Origin: Mycobacterium asiaticum DSM 44297
GTDB taxonomy: Bacteria; Actinomycetota; Actinomycetes; Mycobacteriales; Mycobacteriaceae
Direction: 5' to 3'
Length of the DNA: 64,000 bases
Assembly (NCBI RefSeq): GCF_000613245.1
Contig: NZ_HG964937.1
Span: forward strand, 566,488-630,487
In this document: positions 26,675 to 37,710 of the stretch, piece after piece
Position numbering within the stretch: position 1 is the first letter of the stretch
How the letters are laid out: each line of letters begins with the position of its first letter
Program-made: the position numbers and the translations under genes
The notes under the pieces: model-generated
What the model was told of the DNA's origin: nothing
What the model saw: the letters and a program-made list of their open reading frames with translations, nothing else
Database searches by the model: none

Positions 26675-29600
26675 ATGGCAACCGTCGAAGATCCGATGGC
26701 ACGGGCATCGGGTTTTGCGATCGTGGGCTACGCGGTGCGTATGCCCGGTGCTGCCGACGCGGACGAATTCTGGGACGTGCTGCTGCAGGGACGTGACGCG
26801 ATCTCCGAAGTACCTCCGGACCGGTGGGACGTCGAGGAGTTCTTCGACCCGGATCCCGACGCGCCCGGAAAGGTCGCGACGCGCCGGGCGGGCTTCATCG
26901 ACGACGTGACGGGGTTCGATGCGCCATTCTTCGGCTTGTCGGCCCGCGAGGTCCGGTTGATGGACCCCCAGCATCGGCTACTGCTGGAGACGGCGTGGCG
27001 GGCGGTGGAACACTCCGGAACCGCACCGACGGCTCTGGCGAACACCAACACCGGCGTGTTCATCGGTCTGTCGACGCACGACTACCTCGGAATGGCCTCG
27101 GATGAGCTGACTTACGACGAGATCGAGGCCTACATGGCGATCGGGACGGCGGCCGCGGCCGGCGCCGGCCGGATCAGCTACCGACTGGGCTTGCAGGGCC
27201 CGGCCGTCACCGTTGACACCGCCTGCAGTTCCTCGTTGGTGGCGATCCACCAGGCCTGCCAGGCGCTGCGACTGGGTGAATGCGACCTCGCCCTGGCCGG
27301 TGGTGCCAACGTGCTGCTCAGCCCGGCGACCATGATCACCTTCTCGCACGCGCACATGCTCGCACCCGACGGCCGGTGCAAGACCTTCGACGCGGCCGCG
27401 GACGGATATGTACGCGGTGAGGGCTGCGGCGTCGTCGTCGTCAAACGTCTCGACGACGCGATCCGCGACGGGGACCGGATCCGTGCGGTGATCCGGGGCA
27501 GCGCGGTAAACCAGGACGGCGCGTCGGGTGGCCTGACGGTGCCCAACGGCGTGGCCCAACAGCGGGTGCTCACCGAGGCGCTGGATCGCGCCGGCGTCGC
27601 CGCGCGGGAGGTGGGATATCTCGAGGCGCACGGGACCGGTACGTCGCTGGGCGATCCGATCGAAGTCCAGGCCGCCGGCGCGGTGTACGGCGACCGACGC
27701 GAATCGGGCCGGCCGCTGCTGATCGGCTCGGTGAAGACGAACATCGGTCACCTGGAAGCGGCGGCTGGGATCGCGGGCGTGATCAAGGTAATCCTGGCGC
27801 TCGAGCATGAGGTGCTGCCGAAGCACCTGAACTTCCGCACTCCATCGCCGCACATTCCGTGGGACAAGCTGGCCGTGCGGGTCGTGCAGGAATCCACCTC
27901 CTGGGAACGCAACGGCCAACCGCGCATTGCAGGTGTCAGCTCATTCGGGTTCTCCGGGACCAATGCGCACGTCATCCTCGAGGAAGCGCCGAACCTCGCG
28001 GTCACTGAACCGGCTGAGCAGCCGGAGGACAGGTTCAGCCTGCTGCCGTTGTCGGCACGTACCCCGGCGGCATTGGTGCAGATCGCCCAGCAGTACCGCG
28101 GTTGGTTGACCGCGCATCCCGACGCAGCGCTGGCGGACGTATGCTTCACCGCCGGGGCCGGACGGTCTCACTTCGAGCATCGCGCCGCGCTGGTGGTGAA
28201 CTCGACCGAATCCGCCACCGAGCTACTCGGTGCGCTCGCAGACGATCGCCCGGCGCCGGGGCTGGTCCGCGGGGTCTGCGACGACACGCCGAAGACCGCA
28301 TGGTTGTTCCCGGGGCAGGGCAGCCAGTTCCCCGGCATGGCGCGGGAATTGTTCGAGACCGAGCCGGTGTTCGCCGAGACGATGACCCGGTGCGCCGCCG
28401 TTGTCGACGAGGTGCTCGAAAAGCCGTTGCTGGACGTGATTTTCGATGCGGATGACCCGGACACGTTGCGGCAGACCAGCTACGCCCAGCCCGCCCTGTT
28501 CGCAGTGGAGATGGGGCTGGCCCGCCTGTGGCAGTCGTGGGGCTTCGAGCCGGACGTGGTGCTGGGCCACAGCGTCGGACAGTATTCGGCCGCCGGCGTG
28601 GCCGGGGTGTTCAGCCTGGAAGACGGGGCGCGGTTACTCGCCGAACGAGGCCGGCTGTTCGGCAACCTGCCGGCGGGTGGCCGGATGGTCGCGATATTCG
28701 CCGCCGCGGAGCGGGTCGAGAGCTTCACCGACGAGTTCCCGCGCCTATCGGTAGCCGCCTACAACGGCGCCAACACTGTGTTGGCGGGTCCCGCCGAGGA
28801 CCTCGACCGGGCGGTGGCAGCACTGACCGCCGACGGTGTCCGGTGCGACTGGCTCGACACCAGCCACGCCTTCCATTCGGCATTGCTGGATCCGGCCCTC
28901 GACGAATTCGAGTCGTTCGCAAACCGCTTCGAATTCACTGCGCCGCGCCGGACCCTGGTGTGCAACCGCACCGGAAAAGCATTGGGCCGGAACGCCAAAC
29001 TCGACGGTCCGTACTGGCGACGGCACGCACGCCAGCCCATCGAGTTCGCCAAGAGCGTCGCCACCCTGGCCGATCTCGGTTGCGCCGTGCTGCTTGAGGT
29101 CGGCCCGCAACCAATCCTTTCCGCCGCCGCGCTGCGGGCTTGGCCCGACCCGGCAACCGCACCGCGGGCGATCGCGTCGCTACGGCGCAACAGCGGTGAC
29201 CGTCGCCAGATCACCGAAGCCGTTGCCGGCGCCTACGTGGCCGGCCACTTGCCCGACTTCGCGGCCCTCGTTCAGGGGCCGCATCGCAAGCTCGACCTGC
29301 CCACGTATCCGTTCCAGCATCGCGAGTACTGGTACCGCGACAAGCGGGTTCCTCCTACGTACAGCGGCAAAAGGGCCTCGGGGGAAGCTGACGTCGCGCG
29401 CACCGACGCCGTCCGGCTACTCGAGGACGGCCGGATCGACGAGCTGGCCGCCCTGCTCGACGGCGAGGGGGGCAACCAGCAGACGGCTGAAGTCTTGAAA
29501 AAGCTTGCGGCGCAACATAACCAGCAACGTGCAACGCAGTCCATCGCGGACATTCGTTATGACATCAAGTGGGAGAAGCTCGTCCGGACCGCTGGGGCGC

Positions 29601-32600
29601 AGTCAACCGAACCAGGCGCCTGGTTGCTGATCGGTGACGACGCCGAGGCGATCAAACCGCTGGCCGAGGCGTTGACCGCCCGGGGGGACGATCACCAGGT
29701 CCTCGGACTGCCGGTCTCCGATGCGGACGAGGAGCGGGTGGAAGCGGCCTTGCGCGCCGCGGCGGCGGAGGACACGTCGCCTCGGATCCTCGTGCTCGCG
29801 GCCCTCGAGTCCGACGCGGAGCCCTCGATGCGGTCGCTGCTGCGAATGCAGCACCGGGTGCTGGGTGGTCTTCGGCGGCTGTTCCGGTCGGCTGGAGCCG
29901 CCGAGCTGCGGGCACCCACCTGGTTGATCACCCGCGGCGCGCAACGGGTCACGAGTTCGGACAGCGTGTCGCCGGTGCAGTCCTGCTTGTGGGGCTTCGG
30001 GCGCGCCGCCGCGCTGGAACACCCGCAATTGTGGGGTGGGCTGGCCGACCTGTCCGGAGGTGGCGTGGACGAATGGTCGGCGTTGATCGAGCACGTGGTG
30101 ACCGCTCCCGCCGCCGAAGATCAAATCGCCCTGCGTGATCGGGCCGTCCACGGTGCGCGGCTGAGCCGGCGTGCGGGGCTGCCGAGTGCAACGTCACCGG
30201 TGATTCGCGATGATGCAACGTATTTGGTGACCGGGGGGCTCGGCGGGGTCGGGCTGGAGATCGCCGAATACCTCGCCGCCCAAGGCGCCCGCCATGTGGT
30301 GCTGACCAGTCGGCGCTCGCCCAGCGACGCCGCGCAACAGCGCATCGATGCGATCGGCGAACAGTACGGCTGCGACATCACTGCCGTCGCGGCAGATGTG
30401 GCCAACCCGCACGACGTTGCCCGGCTGCTGACCACCGTGCAGGCCGAACTACCGCCGCTGGCCGGCATCGTGCATGCGGCCGGAGAGATGGGCACCACCC
30501 CGCTGCGCACGCTCGACGACGCCGAGGTGGACCGGGTATTCGCCGGAAAGGTCTGGGGTGCCTGGAATTTGAGCGAAGCGACCGCGGACCTGTCGCTGGA
30601 CTTCTTCCTCAGCACATCCTCGATCGCCGCGGTCTGGGGCAGCTTTGGCCAGACGGCCTACAGCGCGGCCAACGCGTTCCTCGACGGCCTGGCCTGGCGG
30701 CTACGCGATCAGGGCGTCCCCGCCGTCAGCGTCAACTTTGGACCGTGGTCGGCGGGCATGGCCGACGCGGATGCTCGTGCCCACCTCGAGCGGCGCGGCG
30801 TGCGGACCTTGGCGCCCGCCGACGCCCTGGCCGGGATGGCCGAACTGCTGTCGGGCGCCTCGGGACAGGGACCGGTGCAAGGGGTGGTGGCCCGGATCGA
30901 CTGGGCCCGCTTCCTGCCGCTGTATCAGCAGGCGGGCAGGCGGTCGCTGTTGGCCGAGGTGGAACGTGAGCTGCCCGAGTCGGTGACCGAACCGGCACCC
31001 TCGGGGACCACCAAACTGGTCGAGCAACTCACCCGCGCACCGGCGCAGCAGCGTAAGAAGCTTGTCGTCGACTACCTCCGCGACATCGTCGCCGAGGTGA
31101 CCCGTATCGATGCGGCTGAAATCCGCGACGAGGCAGGCTTTTTCGACCTCGGCATGGATTCGCTGATGGCGGTGGAACTGCGGCGCCGCGTCGAGCAGTC
31201 CGTCGGCAAGCAACTGCCGGCGACGCTGGCGATGGACTATCCGCGGCTGGTGGACGTCGCCGACTACCTCCTCGACGACATCCTCGGCTTGAGCGCCCAA
31301 CCCGCTAAGGCGAGCGCTCAACCCGCCGTGCCCACCTCGGCGGGACGGGGTGCCGCGGACGAGCCGATCGCTATTGTCGCGGTCGCCTGCCGCTTTCCCG
31401 GCTCGCCCGATCCCGACGCGTACTGGGAAGTGTTGTCCGGCGCGGTGGATGCCATCCGGGAGATCCCGGACGACCGCTTCGACATCGACGAGTTCTACGA
31501 CCCGGACCCCGAGACGCCGGGCAAGATCTACAGCCGCAACGGCGGCTACCTGGAGGGCATCGACGGGTTCGATCCGGAGTTCTTCGGTATCTCGCCCCGC
31601 GAGGCCGTGTGGATGGACCCCCAGCAGCGGTTGATGCTCGAGATCGTCTGGGAGGGACTGGAACGCGCGGGCTATTCGCCGGCGGCGTTGCGCGGCAGCC
31701 GAAGTGGCATCTTCGTCGGCGTTGCCGCCAACGAATATTCGCACCTGTTGTCCAGCGACTCGGTCGAGAACATCGAAGCCCACTTCATCACGGGCAACGC
31801 GCTGAACGCCATCGCGGGCCGGGTGGCCTTCGCCCTGGGCCTGGAGGGGCCGGCCGTGGCGGTCGATACCGCGTGCAGCTCTTCGCTGGTGGCGGTCCAC
31901 CAGGCGTGCCAGGCACTGCACTCCGGTGACTGCGACCTGGCACTCGCCGGTGGGGTGAATGTCCTACTGAGCCCGGCTTCCATCGTCGCCGCCTCCCGTG
32001 CCCGGATGTTGTCCCCGGACGGGCGTTGCAAGACTTTCGACGCCGCGGCTGACGGCTACGTCCGCAGTGAAGGTTGCGGCGTCTTGGTCCTCAAGAGGCT
32101 CAGTGACGCCGAGCGCAACGGCGACCGCATCTGTGCGGTCATTCGGGGCACCGCGGTCAATCAGGACGGCGCTTCCAGCGGGTTGACCGTGCCCAACGGC
32201 GGTGCGCAGCAACGCCTCATCTCCGCTGCGCTGGCGCGTGCCGGCATCGTCGGCCGCGACGTGGACTACCTCGAGGCGCACGGGACGGGCACCTCGCTGG
32301 GCGATCCCATCGAAGTGCAGGCCGCCGCGGCGGTCTACGGTGGCGACCGCGACCCCAACCGGCCGCTGCTGTTGGGATCCGTCAAGACCAACATCGGCCA
32401 CCTCGAGTCCGCCGCCGGGGTTGCCGGCCTGATCAAGGTCGTGTTGTCCCTCGAGCACGAAATGCTGCCGCAGAACCTGCATTTCGAAAACCCGTCGCCG
32501 CACATCCCGTGGGATTCGCTGCCGGTTCGGGTGGTGGACAAACCGACACCGTGGCAGGCCAACGGCAGGCCGCGCCGGGCCGGCGTCAGTTCGTTCGGCT

Positions 32601-35035
32601 TTACCGGCACCAACGCCCACGTGCTGCTCGAGGAGGCGCCGGCAGCGACGACCGCCGACGCCTATTCGGTGGACGACGGCGCGCCGGAGTCGGACGCGCC
32701 CGCCAGCACGATCGGGGTGTTGCCGCTATCGGCGCGCTCGCCACAAGCACTGGTGGCGCTGGCGCAGCGCTACGAAACGTGGCTGGACGCCCACCCGAAG
32801 GTCGATATCAACGACGTCTGCTTCACCGCCTCGGTGGGACGGTCGCATTTCGAGCACCGCGCCGCATTGGTGGTGGATTCGGTGCAGGGCGCTCGCGAAC
32901 TGCTGGCCGAGTTGGCCGAGAATAGGGTTCGCCCCGGCGTGACCCGGGGCGAGTGCACCGACCCGCCGAAGACGGCCTGGCTGTTCACCGGCCAGGGCAG
33001 CCAGTACCCGGGGATGGCACGCGAATTGTTCGACGCGGAGCCGGTTTTCGCCGACACGGTGCGGCGGTGCGCTGAGGCGATCGATTCGATGCTGCCCCGC
33101 CCGTTGCTAGAGGTGCTGTTCGCCCTGGATCGGGACGGCGGAGAAACGCTGCGCCACACCTCATTCGCCCAGCCGGCGCTGTTCGCCATCGAGATGGGTT
33201 TGGCCCGCCTGTGGCAGTCGTGGGGCATCGAACCCGATGTGGTGCTGGGGCACAGCGTCGGCCAGTATGCGGCGGCATGCGTGGCCGAAGTCTTCAGCCT
33301 CGAGGACGGGGCACGACTGATGGCCGAACGTGGCCGGCTGTTCGGCAGCCTGCCCGACGGTGGCCGGATGGTGGCGGTGTTCGCCGACGCCGAACAGGTG
33401 GAAGCCGCCGCCAAGACGGCGCCGCGGGTGTCGGTCGCGGCCTACAACGGCCGCAACACCGTCCTGTCCGGTCCAGGTGAAGACCTGGAGGGGATCGTCG
33501 CGACATTCAGCGGCGAGGCCGTGCGGTGCACCTGGTTGGACACCAGCCACGCGTTCCACTCCGAGCTGCTCGAGCCGGTGCTCGACGAATTCGAGTCGTA
33601 CGCGGCGAGAATCACCTACGCCGTGCCGACCCGGCCGCTCGTCTGCAACCGGACCGGGGCGGTGCTGAGCGCGGAAACCCCGCTGGACGCGCAGTACTGG
33701 CGTCGGCATTCCCGCCAGCCGGTGCAGTTCAGCGAAAGCGTCCGCACGGTTGCCGAATTGGGCTGCTCGGTCCTGATGGAGATCGGACCGCAGCCGATTC
33801 TGACCGCGGCCGCGATCCAGGTGTGGCCGGAGCACTCGGCGACGCCCCGTGCCATCGTCTCGTTGCGCAAGGGCGTCGACGGCCGCCGGCAGATCGCCGA
33901 GGCGCTGGCCGCCGCGTACGTCTCCGGGCATCGTCCCGATTTCGCTGCGCTGCACCAGGTGTCACGGCACCGACTCGAACTGCCGACCTATCCGTTCCAG
34001 CGCCGCAACTTCTGGCCCAAGGTGTCCGGAATCGCCGGCATCGGTGGTGACACCGCGGGCGTAGCCGGAATCCTCGGCAGCGTCAAGGATCTCGCTTCCG
34101 GTGACATGGTCTACACCAGCCGGTTGTCCGTCAAGACGCAGCCCTGGCTGGCCCACCACGTCATTTACGGCACTGTGGTGGTGCCGGGCGCGACGTACGC
34201 GGCGATGGCCCTGGCCGCGGTCGGGCCGCCGGCGCGGGTGCAGGATGTCTTTTTCTACGAGCCGATCATCCTGCCGGACAAGGCGTCTCGTGAGGTGCAG
34301 CTGACTTTGCACCCGTTCGAGGACGGCGGCGGCTGGACCTTCCGGGTGCACAGCCGGCCCTACGGTGTCCGCGAGGCGGAATGGTCGCTGAACGCCGACG
34401 GCACCGTCGTCACCGGTGTCGCCGAGGAATCGGGACCCGATGCGTCCGATCCCATCGACGCGGCGACCGAGCGGTTGAACCGCACCCGGCCCCAGCAGTT
34501 GTTTGAGACCTTCGCCGACATGGAGCTGGCGTGGGGACCCACCTGGGCCAACTGCCTGAAATCGCTGTGGGTAGGCGAGGGTGAGGCCATCGGCGATGTC
34601 GTCGTCGGTGAGGAACTCGCCGAGCAACTCGGCACCGAGCCGATTCACCCGGTCCTGCTGGACCTGTGCACCGGTGTGGCCTTCCCGGCCTTCCCGGCGC
34701 TGCTCGAGGCGACCGAACAGGGCGCGGTACCCGATCTGTTCCTGCCGCTGCGGTACGGGCGGGTCACCCTGCAAGGCCCGATCCCGCGGCGGTTCTACTG
34801 CCGCGCGACCTGGCGCACGGGGGGTATGGAAAGCGAAACCCAGGTCTTCGACCTCGATTTCGTGGATCGCGACGGACATCACCTCGGCGGAATCCATGAG
34901 TTCACCGTCAAACGCGCCCCGCGGGAAGCGTTGTTGCGCGGGCTCGGCGGTGACGCCACCCGCCTGCTGTACACCCTGGGCTGGCACGAGGTACCGCCGC
35001 CGTCCGGCGAGGACGTCGAAAAAAACGCCAAGTGA
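26675..35035 (+). CDS. bimodular type I polyketide synthase, N-terminal part (KS-AT-KR-ACP-KS-AT-DH)
   Basis: 2786 residues. Module 1: KS (active Cys184 in DTACSSSL, then EAHGTGTSLGDP and KTNIGHLE), AT (Ser633 in GHSVG; HAFH at 731-734), KR (TGGLGGVG near 1180), ACP (Ser1496 in GMDSLM). Module 2: KS (Cys1734), AT (Ser2194 in GHSVG; HAFH at 2292-2295), DH (H2495 in HVIYGTVVVP, second site HPVLLD). HAFH in both ATs predicts malonyl-CoA, so no methyl branches. KR1 lacks the LDD motif and has the Trp eight residues before the catalytic Tyr, an A-type pattern. The frame ends at TGA 35033 just after an A7 run, in the DH-ER linker; the missing ER-KR-ACP follows in another frame. No loading module or thioesterase; the starter is probably a fatty acyl group. 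Confidence 0.9.
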   Translation: MATVEDPMARASGFAIVGYAVRMPGAADADEFWDVLLQGRDAISEVPPDRWDVEEFFDPDPDAPGKVATRRAGFIDDVTGFDAPFFGLSAREVRLMDPQHRLLLETAWRAVEHSGTAPTALANTNTGVFIGLSTHDYLGMASDELTYDEIEAYMAIGTAAAAGAGRISYRLGLQGPAVTVDTACSSSLVAIHQACQALRLGECDLALAGGANVLLSPATMITFSHAHMLAPDGRCKTFDAAADGYVRGEGCGVVVVKRLDDAIRDGDRIRAVIRGSAVNQDGASGGLTVPNGVAQQRVLTEALDRAGVAAREVGYLEAHGTGTSLGDPIEVQAAGAVYGDRRESGRPLLIGSVKTNIGHLEAAAGIAGVIKVILALEHEVLPKHLNFRTPSPHIPWDKLAVRVVQESTSWERNGQPRIAGVSSFGFSGTNAHVILEEAPNLAVTEPAEQPEDRFSLLPLSARTPAALVQIAQQYRGWLTAHPDAALADVCFTAGAGRSHFEHRAALVVNSTESATELLGALADDRPAPGLVRGVCDDTPKTAWLFPGQGSQFPGMARELFETEPVFAETMTRCAAVVDEVLEKPLLDVIFDADDPDTLRQTSYAQPALFAVEMGLARLWQSWGFEPDVVLGHSVGQYSAAGVAGVFSLEDGARLLAERGRLFGNLPAGGRMVAIFAAAERVESFTDEFPRLSVAAYNGANTVLAGPAEDLDRAVAALTADGVRCDWLDTSHAFHSALLDPALDEFESFANRFEFTAPRRTLVCNRTGKALGRNAKLDGPYWRRHARQPIEFAKSVATLADLGCAVLLEVGPQPILSAAALRAWPDPATAPRAIASLRRNSGDRRQITEAVAGAYVAGHLPDFAALVQGPHRKLDLPTYPFQHREYWYRDKRVPPTYSGKRASGEADVARTDAVRLLEDGRIDELAALLDGEGGNQQTAEVLKKLAAQHNQQRATQSIADIRYDIKWEKLVRTAGAQSTEPGAWLLIGDDAEAIKPLAEALTARGDDHQVLGLPVSDADEERVEAALRAAAAEDTSPRILVLAALESDAEPSMRSLLRMQHRVLGGLRRLFRSAGAAELRAPTWLITRGAQRVTSSDSVSPVQSCLWGFGRAAALEHPQLWGGLADLSGGGVDEWSALIEHVVTAPAAEDQIALRDRAVHGARLSRRAGLPSATSPVIRDDATYLVTGGLGGVGLEIAEYLAAQGARHVVLTSRRSPSDAAQQRIDAIGEQYGCDITAVAADVANPHDVARLLTTVQAELPPLAGIVHAAGEMGTTPLRTLDDAEVDRVFAGKVWGAWNLSEATADLSLDFFLSTSSIAAVWGSFGQTAYSAANAFLDGLAWRLRDQGVPAVSVNFGPWSAGMADADARAHLERRGVRTLAPADALAGMAELLSGASGQGPVQGVVARIDWARFLPLYQQAGRRSLLAEVERELPESVTEPAPSGTTKLVEQLTRAPAQQRKKLVVDYLRDIVAEVTRIDAAEIRDEAGFFDLGMDSLMAVELRRRVEQSVGKQLPATLAMDYPRLVDVADYLLDDILGLSAQPAKASAQPAVPTSAGRGAADEPIAIVAVACRFPGSPDPDAYWEVLSGAVDAIREIPDDRFDIDEFYDPDPETPGKIYSRNGGYLEGIDGFDPEFFGISPREAVWMDPQQRLMLEIVWEGLERAGYSPAALRGSRSGIFVGVAANEYSHLLSSDSVENIEAHFITGNALNAIAGRVAFALGLEGPAVAVDTACSSSLVAVHQACQALHSGDCDLALAGGVNVLLSPASIVAASRARMLSPDGRCKTFDAAADGYVRSEGCGVLVLKRLSDAERNGDRICAVIRGTAVNQDGASSGLTVPNGGAQQRLISAALARAGIVGRDVDYLEAHGTGTSLGDPIEVQAAAAVYGGDRDPNRPLLLGSVKTNIGHLESAAGVAGLIKVVLSLEHEMLPQNLHFENPSPHIPWDSLPVRVVDKPTPWQANGRPRRAGVSSFGFTGTNAHVLLEEAPAATTADAYSVDDGAPESDAPASTIGVLPLSARSPQALVALAQRYETWLDAHPKVDINDVCFTASVGRSHFEHRAALVVDSVQGARELLAELAENRVRPGVTRGECTDPPKTAWLFTGQGSQYPGMARELFDAEPVFADTVRRCAEAIDSMLPRPLLEVLFALDRDGGETLRHTSFAQPALFAIEMGLARLWQSWGIEPDVVLGHSVGQYAAACVAEVFSLEDGARLMAERGRLFGSLPDGGRMVAVFADAEQVEAAAKTAPRVSVAAYNGRNTVLSGPGEDLEGIVATFSGEAVRCTWLDTSHAFHSELLEPVLDEFESYAARITYAVPTRPLVCNRTGAVLSAETPLDAQYWRRHSRQPVQFSESVRTVAELGCSVLMEIGPQPILTAAAIQVWPEHSATPRAIVSLRKGVDGRRQIAEALAAAYVSGHRPDFAALHQVSRHRLELPTYPFQRRNFWPKVSGIAGIGGDTAGVAGILGSVKDLASGDMVYTSRLSVKTQPWLAHHVIYGTVVVPGATYAAMALAAVGPPARVQDVFFYEPIILPDKASREVQLTLHPFEDGGGWTFRVHSRPYGVREAEWSLNADGTVVTGVAEESGPDASDPIDAATERLNRTRPQQLFETFADMELAWGPTWANCLKSLWVGEGEAIGDVVVGEELAEQLGTEPIHPVLLDLCTGVAFPAFPALLEATEQGAVPDLFLPLRYGRVTLQGPIPRRFYCRATWRTGGMESETQVFDLDFVDRDGHHLGGIHEFTVKRAPREALLRGLGGDATRLLYTLGWHEVPPPSGEDVEKNAK
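35019..35025 (+). other. A7 homopolymer at the PKS frame break
   Basis: Seven consecutive A residues in GTC GAA AAA AAC GCC AAG TGA. With six A the frame continues as VEKTPSDAWLIAGF into the downstream PKS domains with no gap in the family alignment expected. The run is therefore the probable site of a one-base insertion, a sequencing error, or a slippage-corrected site. Confidence 0.75.
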
Positions 35036-37682
35036 CGCCTGGCTGATCGCCGGATTCGACGAACTGGCGGCCGCCCTGCCCAACAGCGTCACGACGACCG
35101 CTGCCGAGGATCCCGAACAATGGCGGCAACTGTTGGCCCAAGCGCAGGAACGCGGGACGCCGGTCAGCGGCATCGTCTGGCGCAGCACGGCAACGCCGAG
35201 CGCCGACGAGTCCAGCGCCGAATTCAGCGCGCGGCTCGAGACCGAGCTGGCCAGCCTAGCCGGTACCGCGCGCACCCTGCTGGCCGACGAAGTTCGGCTC
35301 TCCGGCGGATTCTGGGTGATCACCGAGCGTGGTGTGGCAACCGAATCCGGCGAGCAGGTCGACCCGGTCCAGGCGGCGCTGTGGGGGCTCGGCCGCACCA
35401 TCATTGCCGAGCAACCGACGCTGCGCTGCAGGCTGGTCGACCAGGACGGATCCGAAGAGGCGGTCCACTCGCTGGCCGCGCTGCTCGGCGCGGCCGACGA
35501 CTCCGAGCCCGAACTTGCACTGCGCCAAGGAAAGTTCCTGGTGTCCCGGCTGATGCCGTGGTCGCGCAGTGGGCTGCTCGCGGTGCCACGGGCAACCGAC
35601 TACGTCCTTGCGCCGACCGAGCGCGGCGCAATCGACAACCTGCGGCTGGCCGAGACGGAAGTGCCGCCGCCGGATGCGGGGCAGGTGCAGATCCGGGTAG
35701 AGGCCGCCGGCCTCAACTTCCGCGATGTGCTCAATGTGTTGGGTCTGTACCCGGGCGATCCCGGGCTGATCGGCGGCGACTTCTCCGGCATCGTGACCGA
35801 GGTGGGTTCCGACGTTACGGGATTCGAAGTCGGCCAACGCGTCCTCGGCTTCATGCAGGGCGCCTTTGCCACCCGGATCAATGTGCCGGCGCAGTTGCTG
35901 GCGGTGGTGCCGGACGGGCTGAGCGCAGTGGAAGCCGCGAGCATCCCCGCCGCGGCGCTGACGGCCCGGCTGGCGTTCGACTGGGCGCAGCTGCGGCCGG
36001 GTGACCGCGTGCTGGTGCACGCGGCCAGCGGCGGTGTCGGGCTGGCGGCCATCCAGCTGGCCCAGCAGTGCGGTGCCACCGTATTCGCCACCGCGAGCAC
36101 GTTCAAGCGCGCGACGCTGCGCAAGATGGGCGTGAAATACGTATATGACTCGCGCAGTACCGATTTCGCGGATCAGATCCTCGCCGACACCGAAGGCGCC
36201 GGGGTGGACGTGGTGCTCAACAGCCTGACCAACGAAGGCTTCGTCGCGGCGACCGTGCGGGCCACCGCCCAGAACGGCCGATTCGCGGAGATCGCCAAGC
36301 GAGACATCTGGACCCCCGAGCAGATGGCCGAGGCCCGCCCGGACATCAAATATGAGATCGTTGCGCTGGACGGAACGATCATGCAGGATCCGGAACGCAT
36401 CCGGGGTCTGCTGGGTGAGGTGTCGGACGGACTGGCCAGCGGCGAGTGGACCCCGCTGCCATCGGAGATCTATCCGCTGACGGAGGCCAAGACCGCGTTC
36501 CGGCGCATGCAGCAGGCTCGTCATATCGGCAAGATCGTGCTGCAGATGCCGAAACCGCTGCAGCCGCGCGGTGATCGGAGCTACCTGATCACCGGTGGCC
36601 TCGGCGCCCTCGGACTGCACACCGCGGCCCACCTGGCCCAGCTGGGCGCCGGTGACATCGTGTTGACCAGTCGGCGCGAACCGGATGCCGCAGCGCAAGA
36701 GGCCATCGCTGACATCTCCGAGCGCTATCGCTGCCGCGTGCACACCCTGTCCGCTGACATCGGCGAAGAGTCCGAAGTCCAACGGGTACTGGAATGGATG
36801 CGGGCGGAGTTGCCGCCGCTGGGCGGGGTGGCCCACCTGGCCGGCGTGCTCGACGACGCGTTGCTGCCGCAGCAGAGCGCCGAGCGCTTCCGCACCACCC
36901 TGTTGCCAAAAGCTTTGGGCGCGTGGAATTTGCATCGGCTGACCAAGAACGACGACCTGGAGTTCTTCATCGCCTATTCGTCGGCATCGAGCGTGCTCGG
37001 GTCGCCAGGTCAGGCCAATTACGCCGCGGCCAATGCGGTACTCGACGGGCTCATCGCGTACCGAAAGGCGGTGGGCCTGCCGGCCACCGCCGCGAACTTC
37101 GGTCCCTGGGCGAAGGGTGGCATGGCCGCCTCGCAGGCCGCGCGGGCCAATCTTGGTGCGCAAGGGATGGTGCCCTTGGAACCGACGGCCGCCCTCAATG
37201 CGCTGGGCGAAGCCGTCGCGCACGGGACGGGACAGGTGACCGTCATCAAGGCCAATTGGCAGCGGGCAGCGAAGATGCTGGGTGGGGTCCGCCCGCCGAT
37301 ACTCGACCACTTGCTGCCGAGCGCGGCGACGGTGACCGCCGGGGACAGCGAACTGCTCCGGAAACTGCACGAGGTCCCCGAGGAGCAGCGTGCCGATTTC
37401 CTGACCGAGTTCCTGCAGCAGGAGGTGCAGAATTTCCTGCGGCTGGCTCAACCGCCGGCTGCCACCAGTCGGTTCCTGGACCTGGGGACGGATTCGCTGA
37501 TGGCCGTGGAACTCCGTAACCGGTTGTACGGCCAATTCGGTGGCGCGTTCACGATCAGTGCCACCGCGGTCTTCGACTATCCGACCATCAGGTCGCTGGC
37601 CGAGTACTTGGCCGAGCAGGTGCCCGAACTGCCGTCCGGGTCGGAAGCACAGCCGAGCGAGGCGGATTCGGTCGCGACCTAG
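35026..37682 (+). pseudogene. PKS C-terminal part (linker-ER-KR-ACP), frameshifted from the upstream gene
   Basis: About 884 codons in the +1 frame relative to 26675-35035. Order: structural psi-KR/linker (to about 35600), enoylreductase (GLNFRDVLNVLGLYPGD; NADPH loop HAASGGVGLAAIQLA near 36020), ketoreductase (TGGLGALG near 36590; catalytic region SSASSVLGSPGQANYAAANA) and ACP (LGTDSLMAVELRNRL near 37490). KR2 carries LDD (AGVLDD), the B-type signature expected with a DH. No credible start with a ribosome site exists at the break. Joined through six A instead of seven, the whole enzyme would be 3668 residues. Whether this is a broken gene, a natural split protein or a base-call error cannot be decided here. 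Confidence 0.8.
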
Positions 37683-37710
37683 GTCACCGGAGGCGGAGGC
37701 CTTGGCCGGT

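Noticed and set aside
35018..35025. A AAA AAC heptamer as a programmed -1 frameshift site in the PKS
   Set aside because: The heptamer is in the right phase for -1 slippage, but a -1 shift does not enter the downstream ER-KR-ACP frame; a +1 (or -2) change is needed. No stimulatory structure was identified either.
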